A DNA stretch of 64,000 nucleotides. It comes from Tsukamurella sputi (lineage in GTDB: Bacteria > Actinomycetota > Actinomycetes > Mycobacteriales > Mycobacteriaceae). Positions 1 to 8,028 of the stretch are shown here, one piece after another (positions within the stretch are counted from its first letter, which is position 1; each line of letters begins with the position of its first letter). The stretch covers positions 1 through 64,000 of the forward strand of contig NZ_VIGV01000004.1 in the NCBI RefSeq assembly GCF_007858445.1, read 5' to 3'. Both the position numbers and the translations under genes were made by a program. Under the pieces are notes generated by a model. That model was not told the DNA's origin. It was given only the letters and a program-made list of their open reading frames with translations, and did not search any database.

Positions 1-265
1 GTCGGCGCAACCACACTGCGCACCCGCGGCCGCCCATCCACACCCCGGACTCTAGCGGCTCAGGGCCCCACTCAGGTGGGGCCGAATGAAACCGCCCTAC
101 CGGGGCCAGATCAACTTGACATAGCCACTCCTGGCCGCGGTCGGCGGCGCGGTCGTGTTCGGCGAGCAGGAGCCGGTAGGTGGTGAAGAGGGCGATGCCC
201 TTGCGTGGGGCGACCTGCCGGACGGCTTTCGCCCAGCACGCCCCGCACTCGATGACGGTGCTCAT
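1..265 (-). CDS. Hypothetical prophage protein, partial at left edge
   Basis: The start ATG at 265 overlaps the stop of the preceding gene (ATGA), as elsewhere in this operon. The frame stays open to base 1, giving at least 88 residues that begin MSTVIECGACW. The first 50 residues look like coding sequence and hold a C-x2-C pair. Past about base 115 the composition becomes less gene-like, and a perfect hairpin (64-83) lies inside. The true gene may end by a frame difference near there. No function is recognised. Confidence 0.4.
   Translation of the reverse strand, partial: MSTVIECGACWAKAVRQVAPRKGIALFTTYRLLLAEHDRAADRGQEWLCQVDLAPVGRFHSAPPEWGPEPLESGVWMGGRGCAVWLRR
64..83. terminator. Perfect 8-bp hairpin, possible terminator
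   Basis: The arms GGCCCCAC and GTGGGGCC pair perfectly around a TCAG loop. There is no T-tract on either side, which is common for actinobacterial terminators. The surrounding leftward frame is open, so it could also be a structured element within a coding region. Confidence 0.35.
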
Positions 266-594
266 GCGCGGGCCCGCGGGAGTAGCCGTTCGGCGAGCTC
301 GCGGAGCCGCCGCACTTCAGTGATGAGCGCGAGGATCACGACGTCGCGGGAATAGAGTGGCGGCACGTCGACCACGGGGCGCTCGCGGTCGACGTTGGTC
401 AGGTCGACGTGCCGGTCGGCGGCCTGCTGGAGGACGTCGTCGAGGGTGAGCGCGTGGCCGGCGATCTCGGCTTCAGTGATGTCGTCGGTGGTTGCGGTCG
501 CGGCGGCCCGTTCGTCGCTGACCGAGTACCGCAGCGCCTCTTCGATCGCGTCGAGCGTGCCCGGATCGACAGGGAACGGTGGGAGTGCGGTCAT
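262..594 (-). CDS. Hypothetical prophage protein
   Basis: A 110-residue acidic protein with no motif I recognise. The C-terminal third (SRDVVILALITEVRRLRELAERLL) is predicted to be helical and amphipathic, perhaps a short coiled coil. It overlaps both neighbours by 4 bp, so it is translationally coupled within the leftward operon. Function unknown. Confidence 0.7.
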   Translation of the reverse strand: MTALPPFPVDPGTLDAIEEALRYSVSDERAAATATTDDITEAEIAGHALTLDDVLQQAADRHVDLTNVDRERPVVDVPPLYSRDVVILALITEVRRLRELAERLLPRARA

Positions 595-986
595 GCGATG
601 CCCGCCTGTTCCGCCTTGATCCGTGTGACCTCGTCGTAGATCACCTTCCGCACGTGCTCCTCGGACTTCCCGGCGACGATGACGCGCTGCGGGGACCGTT
701 CGACGACGTGGGTGTGCGCGCCCTCAGGGATCTGGTGCCGGTCGTAGTTCTCCTCGAACTGCTCGTCCGGGGTCCACTGGTAGGCGAAGTCGCTGGCCTC
801 GTACGTGGGGGCGGGGACCCCGATGGGCCACACCTCGACCTCGTGCTCGTAGCAGGCGTATTCGTCGGTGGCGGTCATGATCTTCGCGTACTCGTCGGCC
901 TGGGCGCGGTCGAGGAACACGCGCACGATCTTGTAGTCGCTGTAGATGCCTCGGGTGACGATGTACACCTCGGTGGGCTCAGGCAC
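591..986 (-). CDS. Hypothetical prophage protein
   Basis: A 131-residue protein. I chose the GTG at 986 because it overlaps the preceding stop by 8 bp; the frame upstream of it is arginine/proline-rich and looks non-coding. The N-terminus (TEVYIVTRGIYSDYKIVRVF) reads as a beta-rich start followed by 'DRAQADEYAKI'. This pattern is seen in small phage and bacterial proteins that track dates, temperatures or sensor-like inputs, but no family can be named with confidence. Confidence 0.7.
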   Translation of the reverse strand: MPEPTEVYIVTRGIYSDYKIVRVFLDRAQADEYAKIMTATDEYACYEHEVEVWPIGVPAPTYEASDFAYQWTPDEQFEENYDRHQIPEGAHTHVVERSPQRVIVAGKSEEHVRKVIYDEVTRIKAEQAGIA

Positions 987-2043
987 GGTCGGCCTCCTCG
1001 CCGAGCAACTGTTCGGCGGTCGCCTTCGACGCATCTGCTGCGCCTTGCTCCCAGTAGCTGCGCACGAAGTTCCGTACGTCGGCCTCCTGGTCGTCGCGGC
1101 CGGCGCGGTACAGCTCCAGGGCGTCGTCGACCATCGCGTCCTGCAGTTTGGGCGGGAGGTCGGTGAACGGTGTTCCGGGGGTGACGGTGTCGGTGGTGCT
1201 GCTGTAGGCGTAGGTCACCTGCTCGCGCAGCATGGCGGTGACGCGGTCCCGGTCGCGGGTGTCGCGCGCGGCCCGGTGCTCCCGGCGCTCGATTTCGTTG
1301 GCGTGATCGCGGATGGAGTCGGGGGAGCCTACGGAGACACGAGCGGTGTCCGCGGGAATCTCGAACCGGGTGATGAGGTACAGGTGGAGTCGGTCGGCGA
1401 GGTCGCGGAGCCACGCCGCCGAACCGACCTCGTCCTCCCGCATGATGACGACGCGGCGGGGCGGCGTGCTCGGGTCGGGGCCGGCAGTATCGACGCTGCG
1501 GGCGGGGGCTCCGGCGGCGACCGCCCGCGCCGCGTCGACCACGTACGTCTCCCACTTCGGGGTGTACACCTCGGGGACGAGCGGGACGGCGTTGCGGCCG
1601 ATGCCGAACCCCGGGACGACGGCGGAGAGCGGCAGCACGCGGTGGTACCCGTCCTTGATGCGGAGCCATCCGGCGGCGAGGCGGACGAGGACGCCGCCGT
1701 CTTCGGTGCGGAATGCGTTGTCGGGGGCGGCGTCGGCGAGCGCGACGGCGGCCGGATCGGGTGTGGTCACGGGGGTCTCCTGGGCGTAGGGGTTGGTGAT
1801 GGTTTCGGTGGCGTCCGCGAGGGCGTCGGCGATGCCCTGGTCGATGCGGTTGGCGAGGGCTTCGCGGCGGGCGGCGAGCATGCGGGCCTTCCACTCCTGC
1901 GAGCCCCCGACAGTGGTGATCGGCTTGACCTGCGGCGTTTCCGGTTTCGCGCGCTCAGGTGAGGGCAGCGGATCGTTGGTGAGCGGCCCGAAGAGCCGGT
2001 CCACGGCGGCGGCGTACGTGTCCAGGAGCTCGCGCCACCTCAT
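979..2043 (-). CDS. Hypothetical prophage protein, 354 aa
   Basis: Starts at ATG 2043, overlapping the previous gene by 4 bp. It has an N-terminal helical part with an ARMLAARREALANRIDQGIADAL segment, a central region rich in small residues, and a charged helical C-terminus (about residues 250-345). No catalytic motif, zinc site or membrane segment is seen. Its size and position, downstream of metabolism-type phage genes, give no firm clue to function. Confidence 0.7.
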   Translation of the reverse strand: MRWRELLDTYAAAVDRLFGPLTNDPLPSPERAKPETPQVKPITTVGGSQEWKARMLAARREALANRIDQGIADALADATETITNPYAQETPVTTPDPAAVALADAAPDNAFRTEDGGVLVRLAAGWLRIKDGYHRVLPLSAVVPGFGIGRNAVPLVPEVYTPKWETYVVDAARAVAAGAPARSVDTAGPDPSTPPRRVVIMREDEVGSAAWLRDLADRLHLYLITRFEIPADTARVSVGSPDSIRDHANEIERREHRAARDTRDRDRVTAMLREQVTYAYSSTTDTVTPGTPFTDLPPKLQDAMVDDALELYRAGRDDQEADVRNFVRSYWEQGAADASKATAEQLLGEEADRA

Positions 2044-2330
2044 TCGGTGATCCGTCCGTTGAAGTGGGCGGGCGGAGTCCAGCCGTGTCGGACCAGCCAG
2101 GCCGCAAGGTCCGCGCCGCGGTCGGCGGCGCCCGCACCGTCCCTCTTGGCGAGGTGGATGAGCTGTTGCCCCAGATCGGTCGCCGACCGCCAGATTTCGG
2201 CCTCTGTGTTCGCGCGCTCCTGGTACGCGGCGGCGAGCGCGCCGTGCCCGTCCTGCTCCAGCGCGTACGCCACGATGCCGAGACGTTCGTGGTCGCGGCC
2301 GATGCCGATCGTGTTGAAGGTGCTCATCAC
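2040..2330 (-). CDS. Hypothetical prophage protein
   Basis: A 96-residue helical protein, overlapping its neighbours by 4 bp on each side. Two consecutive ATG codons open the frame; either could be used. It has no cysteines and no recognisable domain. Confidence 0.65.
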   Translation of the reverse strand: MMSTFNTIGIGRDHERLGIVAYALEQDGHGALAAAYQERANTEAEIWRSATDLGQQLIHLAKRDGAGAADRGADLAAWLVRHGWTPPAHFNGRITE

Positions 2331-2830
2331 TCGCGCTCCAGATCGATGATGGGGGCGCCTGCGGCGGCGCGCTGCACGGCGGCGGTGCCGGCGTGGGCGC
2401 CCTTGCGGGAGGCGTACGCCTGGCCGGAGGCGACGACTTCACCGTTGGCGGTCTTCAGCCGCCAGCGGTAGCGGTCGCGGCGCGGGTCCTCGAACACCTC
2501 GAACGTGCCCGGGCCCGCGGGCTCCTCGGGCTCGGACGGCGCGACGGGTTCGTCCTGGCGGAGCTCGACGTCGGGGATGCGCTCGGCGACCTCCGCCCGC
2601 TCCCAGGTGCCGGGCGCCCAGATCGCGATGACCGCGGTGTGGGGCCCGAACGTGAACGAGCCGGGCGGGACGAGGCGCTGGCCGACGGTGAGGTAGCCGT
2701 CATCGTCGTAGCTCACGTAGTCGGCGCCCGGGTACTCGATCCGGCCGTCGGGCAGCGGCCACACGACGGCGTACTTCTCGGGCGTGGGCTTCTCGGTGTA
2801 GGCGATGGCGTCGGTCATGTTCTCGGGCAT
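2327..2830 (-). CDS. DUF1508 (YegP-like) domain protein
   Basis: A 167-residue protein. Residues about 110-158 (FEVFEDPRRDRYRWRLK, then NGEVVASGQAYASRKGA) match the DUF1508/YegP pattern, in which a strand bearing an Arg-Trp motif is followed by 'G.VVA.S..Y.sk..a..gI..v'. DUF1508 proteins are small bacterial proteins of unknown function that occur in phages and chromosomes. The N-terminal 100 residues are unassigned. Start ATG at 2830 is 2 bp behind the previous stop. Confidence 0.65.
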   Translation of the reverse strand: MPENMTDAIAYTEKPTPEKYAVVWPLPDGRIEYPGADYVSYDDDGYLTVGQRLVPPGSFTFGPHTAVIAIWAPGTWERAEVAERIPDVELRQDEPVAPSEPEEPAGPGTFEVFEDPRRDRYRWRLKTANGEVVASGQAYASRKGAHAGTAAVQRAAAGAPIIDLERE

Positions 2831-2832
2831 GG

Positions 2833-3603
2833 TCAGTTCTCCTCGGGTGTGATGGTGGGGCCGGTGAATCGGGCGGCAGTTTGCTCGGGGACGGTGGTGG
2901 GGATCGGGATCGCGGGATGCCCGCGGAGACCGCGGTGCCGGCGCAGCGACTCCGCGAGCTCTGCCTGCAGGTCCGGGGTGTTGGGCGTTCCCTCGCGGAT
3001 GAGGGCGGCGATGTCGTCTTCGGAGACGGGGCGGCGCCACGCATCCCAGCCGACGTGGAGCTGGTAGTTCTCGCGGCCGTCCCACCACGCGCCGTACGAC
3101 TGCCCGCCGGGCGGGGTGCTGGTGCGTTTCCCGGAGTGGGTGTGGCCGTGGAGGAGCCAGCGGCCCTCGTCGGGGAGCCGGTACTGGCTGTACCGCTCGG
3201 TGTCGGTGTGGTCGCCGCCGTAGGGGAAGTGCGACAGCAGCACCTCGTGCCGCTGGCCGTCGACGGTGAACCGTTGCCGGGCGTACGGCTGCACGCTCTC
3301 GAACACGTCGAGGTAGCGGCGCTGCCACTTCCAGGCGTCGCGGTGCATCGGGTGGGCGGGGTCGTGGTTGCCGAGGATCAGGTGCTTGGTGACGGGGACT
3401 TCGGCGAGGAGGTCGAGGGCCCGTTCGGTGGCGCGCTTGGAGCCGCCGGAGAGGTCGCCGAGAATGTACAGCTGGTCGCCCTTCGGGTTGAGGGCGTGGA
3501 GCTTGCTGAGGATCGCGGAGTCGTGGACGTCGGTGTTGTCGTACTGGCGGGTGTCGGCGACGAGTTGGTGCCCGAGGTGCAGGTCGGCGGTGTAGTACCT
3601 CAC
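2833..3603 (-). CDS. Calcineurin-like metallophosphoesterase
   Basis: A 256-residue protein with the full metallophosphoesterase motif series: D7-x-H9 (ADLHLGH), G49-D50, G78-N79-H80-D81, H125 (SHFPY) and H152-G-H154 with T-H156. These residues bind a dinuclear metal centre that hydrolyses phosphate esters or phosphodiesters. Phage members of this type are often annotated as phosphatases or 2',3'-cyclic phosphodiesterases; the substrate cannot be told here. About 40 bp separate it from the gene upstream, and an AGGACC motif lies close to its ATG. Confidence 0.9.
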   Translation of the reverse strand: MRYYTADLHLGHQLVADTRQYDNTDVHDSAILSKLHALNPKGDQLYILGDLSGGSKRATERALDLLAEVPVTKHLILGNHDPAHPMHRDAWKWQRRYLDVFESVQPYARQRFTVDGQRHEVLLSHFPYGGDHTDTERYSQYRLPDEGRWLLHGHTHSGKRTSTPPGGQSYGAWWDGRENYQLHVGWDAWRRPVSEDDIAALIREGTPNTPDLQAELAESLRRHRGLRGHPAIPIPTTVPEQTAARFTGPTITPEEN

Positions 3604-3643
3604 GTTGTGGTCCTTTCGGGGCGGGCGGGGAGGGGGTAACGGT

Positions 3644-4018
3644 TCACGTGGGCACCTCGTATCGGATTTCGTAGCCCCATCCGTTCCAGCGGCGGCGGGG
3701 TACGAGGGTGGGGATGTAGCGGGCGTTCGGGATCGGTTCGGTTGGCATCCGCGGCCAGTCGTCGAGTTCGCCGGCGGCGCGGCAGGCGTTGTAGCAGCGG
3801 CGGCAGAGTCCGCGGGCCGCGAGCGGCTGGTCGGGGAAGGTCTCGCAGCGTCGGCAGACTCGGCGGCGGGCGATGACCGGGCCGGGGCCGCCCTGGGGGA
3901 CGGGTTGGCACGGCGGGCAGTGGTACTTGCACCGGCGGCCGAACGCCCAGCACTGCGGGGTCTTCTCGCCCGGGTGAGCTGCGCGGGGCGGCGGGCGCAC
4001 GCGCTGGTACTTGCTCAT
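3644..4018 (-). CDS. Zinc-ribbon prophage protein
   Basis: A 124-residue basic protein from ATG 4018. It holds three cysteine clusters: C-x6-C-x3-C-x2-C near residues 23-37, then C-x2-C (RVCRRC) and G-L-C-x2-C-Y. The second pair resembles the N-terminal ribbon of the gene at 8029-8415, sharing the order C-x2-C, about 12 residues, GLCxxCY, then a G-x-LDxWP tail. Likely nucleic-acid or protein binding through zinc; no enzyme motif. Confidence 0.65.
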   Translation of the reverse strand: MSKYQRVRPPPRAAHPGEKTPQCWAFGRRCKYHCPPCQPVPQGGPGPVIARRRVCRRCETFPDQPLAARGLCRRCYNACRAAGELDDWPRMPTEPIPNARYIPTLVPRRRWNGWGYEIRYEVPT

Positions 4019-4566
4019 CGTGGGGGCCTTTCGGGGAGGTCGAGTTTCGCGGCGGCTTCGCGGTGCCGCTCCAGCACTCGGAACGGAACGTCCATCCGCA
4101 TGTGGATCGCGCCGATGCTGGCGAGCGCCAACGCATCCGCGCAGTCGTCGGAGACGAGGGTGACGTCGGGCCAGAGCTTCGCGACGGCGGCGACGACGGC
4201 GGCCTTCGGCGCGTTGCCCTTGTCGGTGGCCCACTTGGCGCGGGTGGTCGGCGGGACTTCGACGACGGTGCGGCCGGTGTGCTGGAGCGCGGCCATGACG
4301 AGCCACCAATACCCGGCCATGTCGTGGCGGCCTTCCTGGGCGCGGATGCCGTAGGCGGGGCCTTCGACGAGCACGAGGTCGGCGTCGTTGACGACGACGT
4401 GTTTCAGGGTGGCGTTGCGTAGCCGGATGAGGCGGGCGTGCCGCTCGGCGAGGGTTGCGCCCCTGCGTCCGGTGGATGCGATGCGGTGCACTTCGGCGCC
4501 GAGCGGGGTGATGACGGCGACGCCGGTGCCGGTGAGTGAGAGGTCGAGCCCGACGACGGTGGTCAC
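4015..4566 (-). CDS. RuvC-like Holliday junction resolvase
   Basis: A 183-residue RNase H-fold protein. D8 sits in GLDLSLTGTGVAV, E69 in LVLVEGPAYG, and the acidic pair D140-D141 with D144 in SDDCADALALA. These four acidic positions match the RuvC catalytic tetrad. A KWATDKGNAPK segment resembles the basic patch of bacterial RuvC. The enzyme should cut four-way junctions formed during phage replication or recombination, probably together with the RecE/RecT-type proteins upstream in the operon. The GTG start at 4566 overlaps the preceding gene (GTGA). Confidence 0.85.
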   Translation of the reverse strand: MTTVVGLDLSLTGTGVAVITPLGAEVHRIASTGRRGATLAERHARLIRLRNATLKHVVVNDADLVLVEGPAYGIRAQEGRHDMAGYWWLVMAALQHTGRTVVEVPPTTRAKWATDKGNAPKAAVVAAVAKLWPDVTLVSDDCADALALASIGAIHMRMDVPFRVLERHREAAAKLDLPERPPR

Positions 4567-4787
4567 TGGAAGCTCCATTCGCCGGTGATCGCGAAGTGCA
4601 CGAGGTAGGCGATGCCGCAGAGGAGCGCCATGCCGAGGCTGGTGGCGGCGAGGACGCCGATGGCTTGGCCGATCCGGCGGGCGAATGCGGCGCCCTTCTC
4701 GTCGTCGATGACGCTGATGATCGCGGCGATGACGAACATGACGATGAGGAATGCTGCGGCGCCGGCGAGGATCTGGAGGACGATCAC
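4563..4787 (-). CDS. Small two-helix membrane protein
   Basis: A 74-residue protein with two hydrophobic segments, about residues 3-26 and 43-66, joined by a charged loop containing DDEKGAAFARR. It is wedged by 4-bp overlaps between a large soluble unknown and the RuvC-like gene. Small prophage membrane proteins in early operons are sometimes superinfection-exclusion factors; that role is only a possibility here. Confidence 0.7.
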   Translation of the reverse strand: MIVLQILAGAAAFLIVMFVIAAIISVIDDEKGAAFARRIGQAIGVLAATSLGMALLCGIAYLVHFAITGEWSFQ

Positions 4788-6457
4788 GACTCCTCCTCGG
4801 CGGTGGCGTCGTGGAGGTACGGGAGCCGCGCGTACAGGTCCGCGTAGGCGGGGGTCTTGGTGTCGGGTGCGCCGGGCTCGCCGGGGAGCGGGCCGAGGTG
4901 GACGGTGGTGTCGCGGGTGCTGTGGAGGTCGATGTCGCGGACGGTCCAGTCGCGGCCGTTCCAGGTGGCGCGGATCGTGTCCCGTCGATGGCGGAGGAAC
5001 AGTTGGGCGTTGGCGTCGGCGAACCGGACGAGCGCGAACAGGCCGTCAGCCCCAATGTGGGTCTCGGTGACGTTGGTGGTTTCGGCTGATCCGCCGTCGG
5101 CGACGTGGAACCGGATGGAGGGCCGGGCGGCTTGGCTCAGTCGGTCGTTGGGGCCGCCGGGCATCGGCAGCACCTCGTCCACGTCCGGCTCGGCCGGCCA
5201 GGTGGCGTACACGGTGTCCGGGCCGGTCGCGACGTGGTCGCCGGTGTGGTCGGCGGTCATGCAGCAGACGAATCCGTCGTGCTCGGCGGAGCACAGGTTC
5301 TCGGGTGTGGCGTGGATGAGCCCGGACGTGACGGTGCCGACGGGCTCGCCGCTGCCTGGGCCTGCGGTGCCGAGTTCGGCGCGGTCGGTCCAGATGATGA
5401 CCCGGCCGCCGGAGTGCGCCTTGTCGACGGCGTTGTGAGGGCCCTGGTGCCCTTCGGGGCGGTCGCAGAGGAGGAGCCGGTCCGGGTGCGGGAAGGCGCA
5501 CGGGGGCTCGGTGGCGGCGGCCAGGGCGCGGCCCATCGTCTCGACGGCGCGCCACCGCCCCGCGTGGTCCGGCTCGTCGGCGACGGGCTGGGCGGGGTTG
5601 CCGCTGAACTCGTGGGTGGTGACCTCACCGGTGTCGGGGTGCTCGACGCCGATCCGGTCGCCCTTCGCGAGGTTCGGGAACGGCCCGGCGTACGGCGACT
5701 CCGCGTTGACCTGGATCTTGTTCACGCCCTTGCCGAGCACCTCGTCGACGCGCGGCGGCTTCGGGATCGGGTCGAGGGTGAGCAGCAGCCCGGGGCGTCG
5801 CCCGCCGGCCAGGTATTGGCCGAGCTCCCACTCGCGGTCCATCCACGCGACGAACACCGACTCGTCGGCCTCGAACCGCTCAGCGATCCAGAGGCGGGCG
5901 TCGTCGGCCTGGTCCTCGCGGATGCGGACGCAGATCGCGTGCTCCCCGCCGGGCACTGCGCGCCCGATGACGTCGAGGTGGTCGGTGTGCTCCCGGTTCC
6001 ACAGCCGCACCGGCGCCTCCGGCGGGAGGGTGCGCCGTGGCGCGGTCTGCCCGGCGTACGTGGCGGCCGGGTCCGTACGGAAGCCGCTGCGGTCCTCGAT
6101 CGGGAACAGCGGCCCGCCGTTGGTAGCCGGCGTGCGCATGTGGTCGCGGTGCTCATCCTCCGACGCCGCCCGCGCAGCCTCCTCGCGGAGCTCAGCCAGC
6201 CGCGCAGCCAGACCACCAGCACGACGCTCCCGCCGCCGCGGCTCCTCCACCGGCTTCTCCTGCACGGCCTGCGCCTCAGCCGCAGTGCGCGCGAACCGGG
6301 ACGCCACGCCCAACGCCGTCGTGAGCAGCCCCAGCAGGTCACCGCCGGCCTGCGCCCCACGGCCGGCCTCCAGCGCCGTCAACCGCTGCTGAGCGTCGGC
6401 GATCTGCTGCTGATGGGCGGCGAGCTGCGTGTGGATGTTGGTCAGTTCTTCGTTCAT
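4784..6457 (-). CDS. Large prophage protein with coiled coil and two Cys/His knuckles
   Basis: A 557-residue protein. Residues 1-35 and about 65-100 are coiled-coil-like (NEELTNIHTQLAAHQQQIADAQ and a run of charged Ala/Arg residues). The middle is soluble and unassigned. Two related Cys/His clusters follow: C-AFPHPDRLLLC-DRPEGHQGPH near 318-338, and C-SAEHDGFVCC-MTADHTGDH near 388-408. Each has C-x9-11-C followed by G/T-H-x-G-x-H, a pattern seen in short zinc modules of actinobacterial phages. No catalytic site is recognised. Confidence 0.7.
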   Translation of the reverse strand: MNEELTNIHTQLAAHQQQIADAQQRLTALEAGRGAQAGGDLLGLLTTALGVASRFARTAAEAQAVQEKPVEEPRRRERRAGGLAARLAELREEAARAASEDEHRDHMRTPATNGGPLFPIEDRSGFRTDPAATYAGQTAPRRTLPPEAPVRLWNREHTDHLDVIGRAVPGGEHAICVRIREDQADDARLWIAERFEADESVFVAWMDREWELGQYLAGGRRPGLLLTLDPIPKPPRVDEVLGKGVNKIQVNAESPYAGPFPNLAKGDRIGVEHPDTGEVTTHEFSGNPAQPVADEPDHAGRWRAVETMGRALAAATEPPCAFPHPDRLLLCDRPEGHQGPHNAVDKAHSGGRVIIWTDRAELGTAGPGSGEPVGTVTSGLIHATPENLCSAEHDGFVCCMTADHTGDHVATGPDTVYATWPAEPDVDEVLPMPGGPNDRLSQAARPSIRFHVADGGSAETTNVTETHIGADGLFALVRFADANAQLFLRHRRDTIRATWNGRDWTVRDIDLHSTRDTTVHLGPLPGEPGAPDTKTPAYADLYARLPYLHDATAEEES

Positions 6458-6481
6458 GAGTCCTTCTCGGGGTAGGCGTGG

Positions 6482-6727
6482 TTACTGCTTGCGGTCTCGG
6501 GAGCCGGGGAAGCTCCAGGCGACGAATCCGGGGCGTTTCCAGCGGGGGATGAGTCCGCGGAGGCCGGGGGTGACGCACTGCTCGTCGACGCGGTGGCGGT
6601 CGAAGGCGGTGATGCCGCTGAACGTGCAGTGGCAGGTGGGGCAGTGGCAGGTGACAAGCCCGGTCCATTGGGCGCCGCAGTCGCACGTGATCCACGAGCG
6701 AGATGTCGGGCCGAAAGGGGTAGGCAC
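6482..6727 (-). CDS. FDXHR-type zinc-binding protein
   Basis: An 81-residue protein with C-x-C (CDCGAQW), then C-x-C-x2-C-x-C (CHCPTCHC), followed by TFSGITAFDRHR and a final cysteine. The 'TF.....FD.HR....C' signature is that of the FDXHR putative zinc-binding family, common in actinophages and of unknown function. The start is taken as GTG 6727. A GAGG ribosome site lies 13 nt upstream of it and better suits an ATG at 6731 in another frame, but that frame is not protein-like. Confidence 0.75.
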   Translation of the reverse strand: MPTPFGPTSRSWITCDCGAQWTGLVTCHCPTCHCTFSGITAFDRHRVDEQCVTPGLRGLIPRWKRPGFVAWSFPGSRDRKQ

Positions 6728-6871
6728 ACATTGAAGCGTACCTCGCGTTTTAGAACCGCGTAATGGTGGCCGCTGAGAGCGATTGGGAGGGCTCCGCGGC
6801 CTACGGGTACCGGGGAGGCGGTGTTCGGCCGTGTATGGCTCGCCCCTAAGGCAGGAATCGGCATCTGGTGT

Positions 6872-7963
6872 TCACGCCTCGGTGTCGGGAGCCGGGGGCT
6901 CGTCGGCGGGGGGCTCCGACGTCTCCGTTGTCGTGTGGGTGGGGTCTTTTTCGAGTGCGGCGCGGACTCGGGCGATGCCTCGGGCGGCGGTGTGGGTGCG
7001 GTCGATGTGGTCGCAGACGCGGTTGCCGCGGTAGCCGTCGTCGTTGCAGAGCGTGCAGGCGTCGATGGCGGTGCGGCGTGCGGCGGCTTGGTGTTCGCGT
7101 TCGGTTCGGCGTTGGTCGGTGGCTTGGCGGCGGAGGCGGTCGGCGTTTTGGTCGTTCCAGCGGTCGTGGGCGCGTCGGGCGTCGCCGCACGGCCCGCAGG
7201 GGCCGGGCGCGGGTTCGGTGAGGTGTTCGGGGCATCGAGGGGGTGGGGGCGTCGCCGGATTCGGGGACGCGGCCCTCGTAACGTTCCCCTGTTCCGTAAC
7301 CCCCTGTTCTTCGGCTTCCGGCTTAGGGCTTAGGGCTTTAGGGAATCCGATACCCGATGCGATAGGCGATCCGGTCGGTTCGGCATCGCCTATCGGATCG
7401 CCGTTCCGATAGGCGATGTGATTACCGTTCCGATTACCGATGTGATCGGCGATGAGGTCGCCGTAAACGGGCTCGTACTGACCCGGCTGGAGGGCGGTGC
7501 GCTCCGCCAGTTCCACCACCTGTTCGCGGCTGAGCTTGGACGTCCAGGCGGCGTGGTCGGGGTTGTCCTTCCGTTCTCGTCGGACCTCGCTCACGACTGC
7601 CGAGCGGAGCGTCTTGGACGCGATCGCACGGTACGCGCGGACCATGCCGAGGGCCGATTTCGGGTTCGCGAGGAGCCGGTCGGAACGGATGTACGTGCGG
7701 ACCAATACCTCCTCCGTGTCGAGGTCGAACAGGACGTAGTTCGCGGCCTCCAGCTCCGCGGCAGCCGCGAGGAGTCGGCCCATGTCCATGTCCGCGGCCT
7801 TGCCGATGAGCCGCTTCGGTCGCCAGTCCGCGACGCCGGCAGTGTTCAGTGTGGGGTCGGGGATGAGGACGCGGAAGTAGAGCCACTGGGCGTCGACGGA
7901 CAGGCCCTCGACGTCCTCGTCGTCGGCGATGCTGATCTTGATGCGGGCGTACTCACGGGCCAT
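6872..7963 (-). CDS. Phage replication initiator/organiser-like protein
   Basis: A 363-residue protein opening MAREYARIKISIADDEDVEGLSVDAQWLYF. This resembles the N-terminal winged-helix region of actinophage proteins placed at replication modules. Residues 1-110 look like a compact DNA-binding domain. The segment around 180-225 is low complexity and repeats 'GNHIAYRNG'-type units because the DNA there carries iterons (7360-7448). The C-terminal part has C-x2-H/C-x2-C and C-x2-C pairs (RCPEHL, CGPCG, CTLCND). The ATG is preceded by AAGGAGAG. This is lambda-O-like logic: an initiator with its origin inside its own gene. Confidence 0.55.
   Translation of the reverse strand: MAREYARIKISIADDEDVEGLSVDAQWLYFRVLIPDPTLNTAGVADWRPKRLIGKAADMDMGRLLAAAAELEAANYVLFDLDTEEVLVRTYIRSDRLLANPKSALGMVRAYRAIASKTLRSAVVSEVRRERKDNPDHAAWTSKLSREQVVELAERTALQPGQYEPVYGDLIADHIGNRNGNHIAYRNGDPIGDAEPTGSPIASGIGFPKALSPKPEAEEQGVTEQGNVTRAASPNPATPPPPRCPEHLTEPAPGPCGPCGDARRAHDRWNDQNADRLRRQATDQRRTEREHQAAARRTAIDACTLCNDDGYRGNRVCDHIDRTHTAARGIARVRAALEKDPTHTTTETSEPPADEPPAPDTEA
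7360..7448. repeat. Iteron cluster, candidate prophage replication origin
   Basis: The 11-mer CGATAGGCGAT occurs at 7360-7370 and 7407-7417, and inverted at 7385-7395. Overlapping these, a 24-bp unit starting CCGTTCCGAT and ending near GATGTGAT is repeated in tandem at 7401-7424 and 7425-7448, differing mainly in four central bases. The stretch is less GC-rich than its surroundings and lies in the linker region of the replication-type gene. Clustered short repeats within an initiator gene are typical of iteron origins. Confidence 0.6.
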
Positions 7964-8028
7964 CGTGGGGCCTCTCCTTGGGATGCGGGGCGGGGTTTCG
8001 GTTCAGCGTATAGCGCGTTTTCAGGGAT

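Noticed and set aside
116-121. Perfect TTGACA on the plus strand
   Set aside because: No -10 hexamer lies 16-18 bp downstream and no rightward gene follows.
875-1894. Long Arg/Pro-rich open frames opposite or out of register with prophage genes
   Set aside because: Their composition is the signature of GC-rich antisense frames, and the real genes overlap them with coherent ATGA-type junctions.
6339-6731. Alternative ATG frame (MCAYPFRP...) with a well-spaced GAGG ribosome site
   Set aside because: The protein is Arg/Pro/His-rich throughout, typical of an out-of-frame reading; the GTG frame encodes the FDXHR zinc motif.
7317-7341. TTAGGG-like tandem repeats resembling telomere units
   Set aside because: Only two to three imperfect units within a coding linker; most likely part of the low-complexity region next to the iterons.
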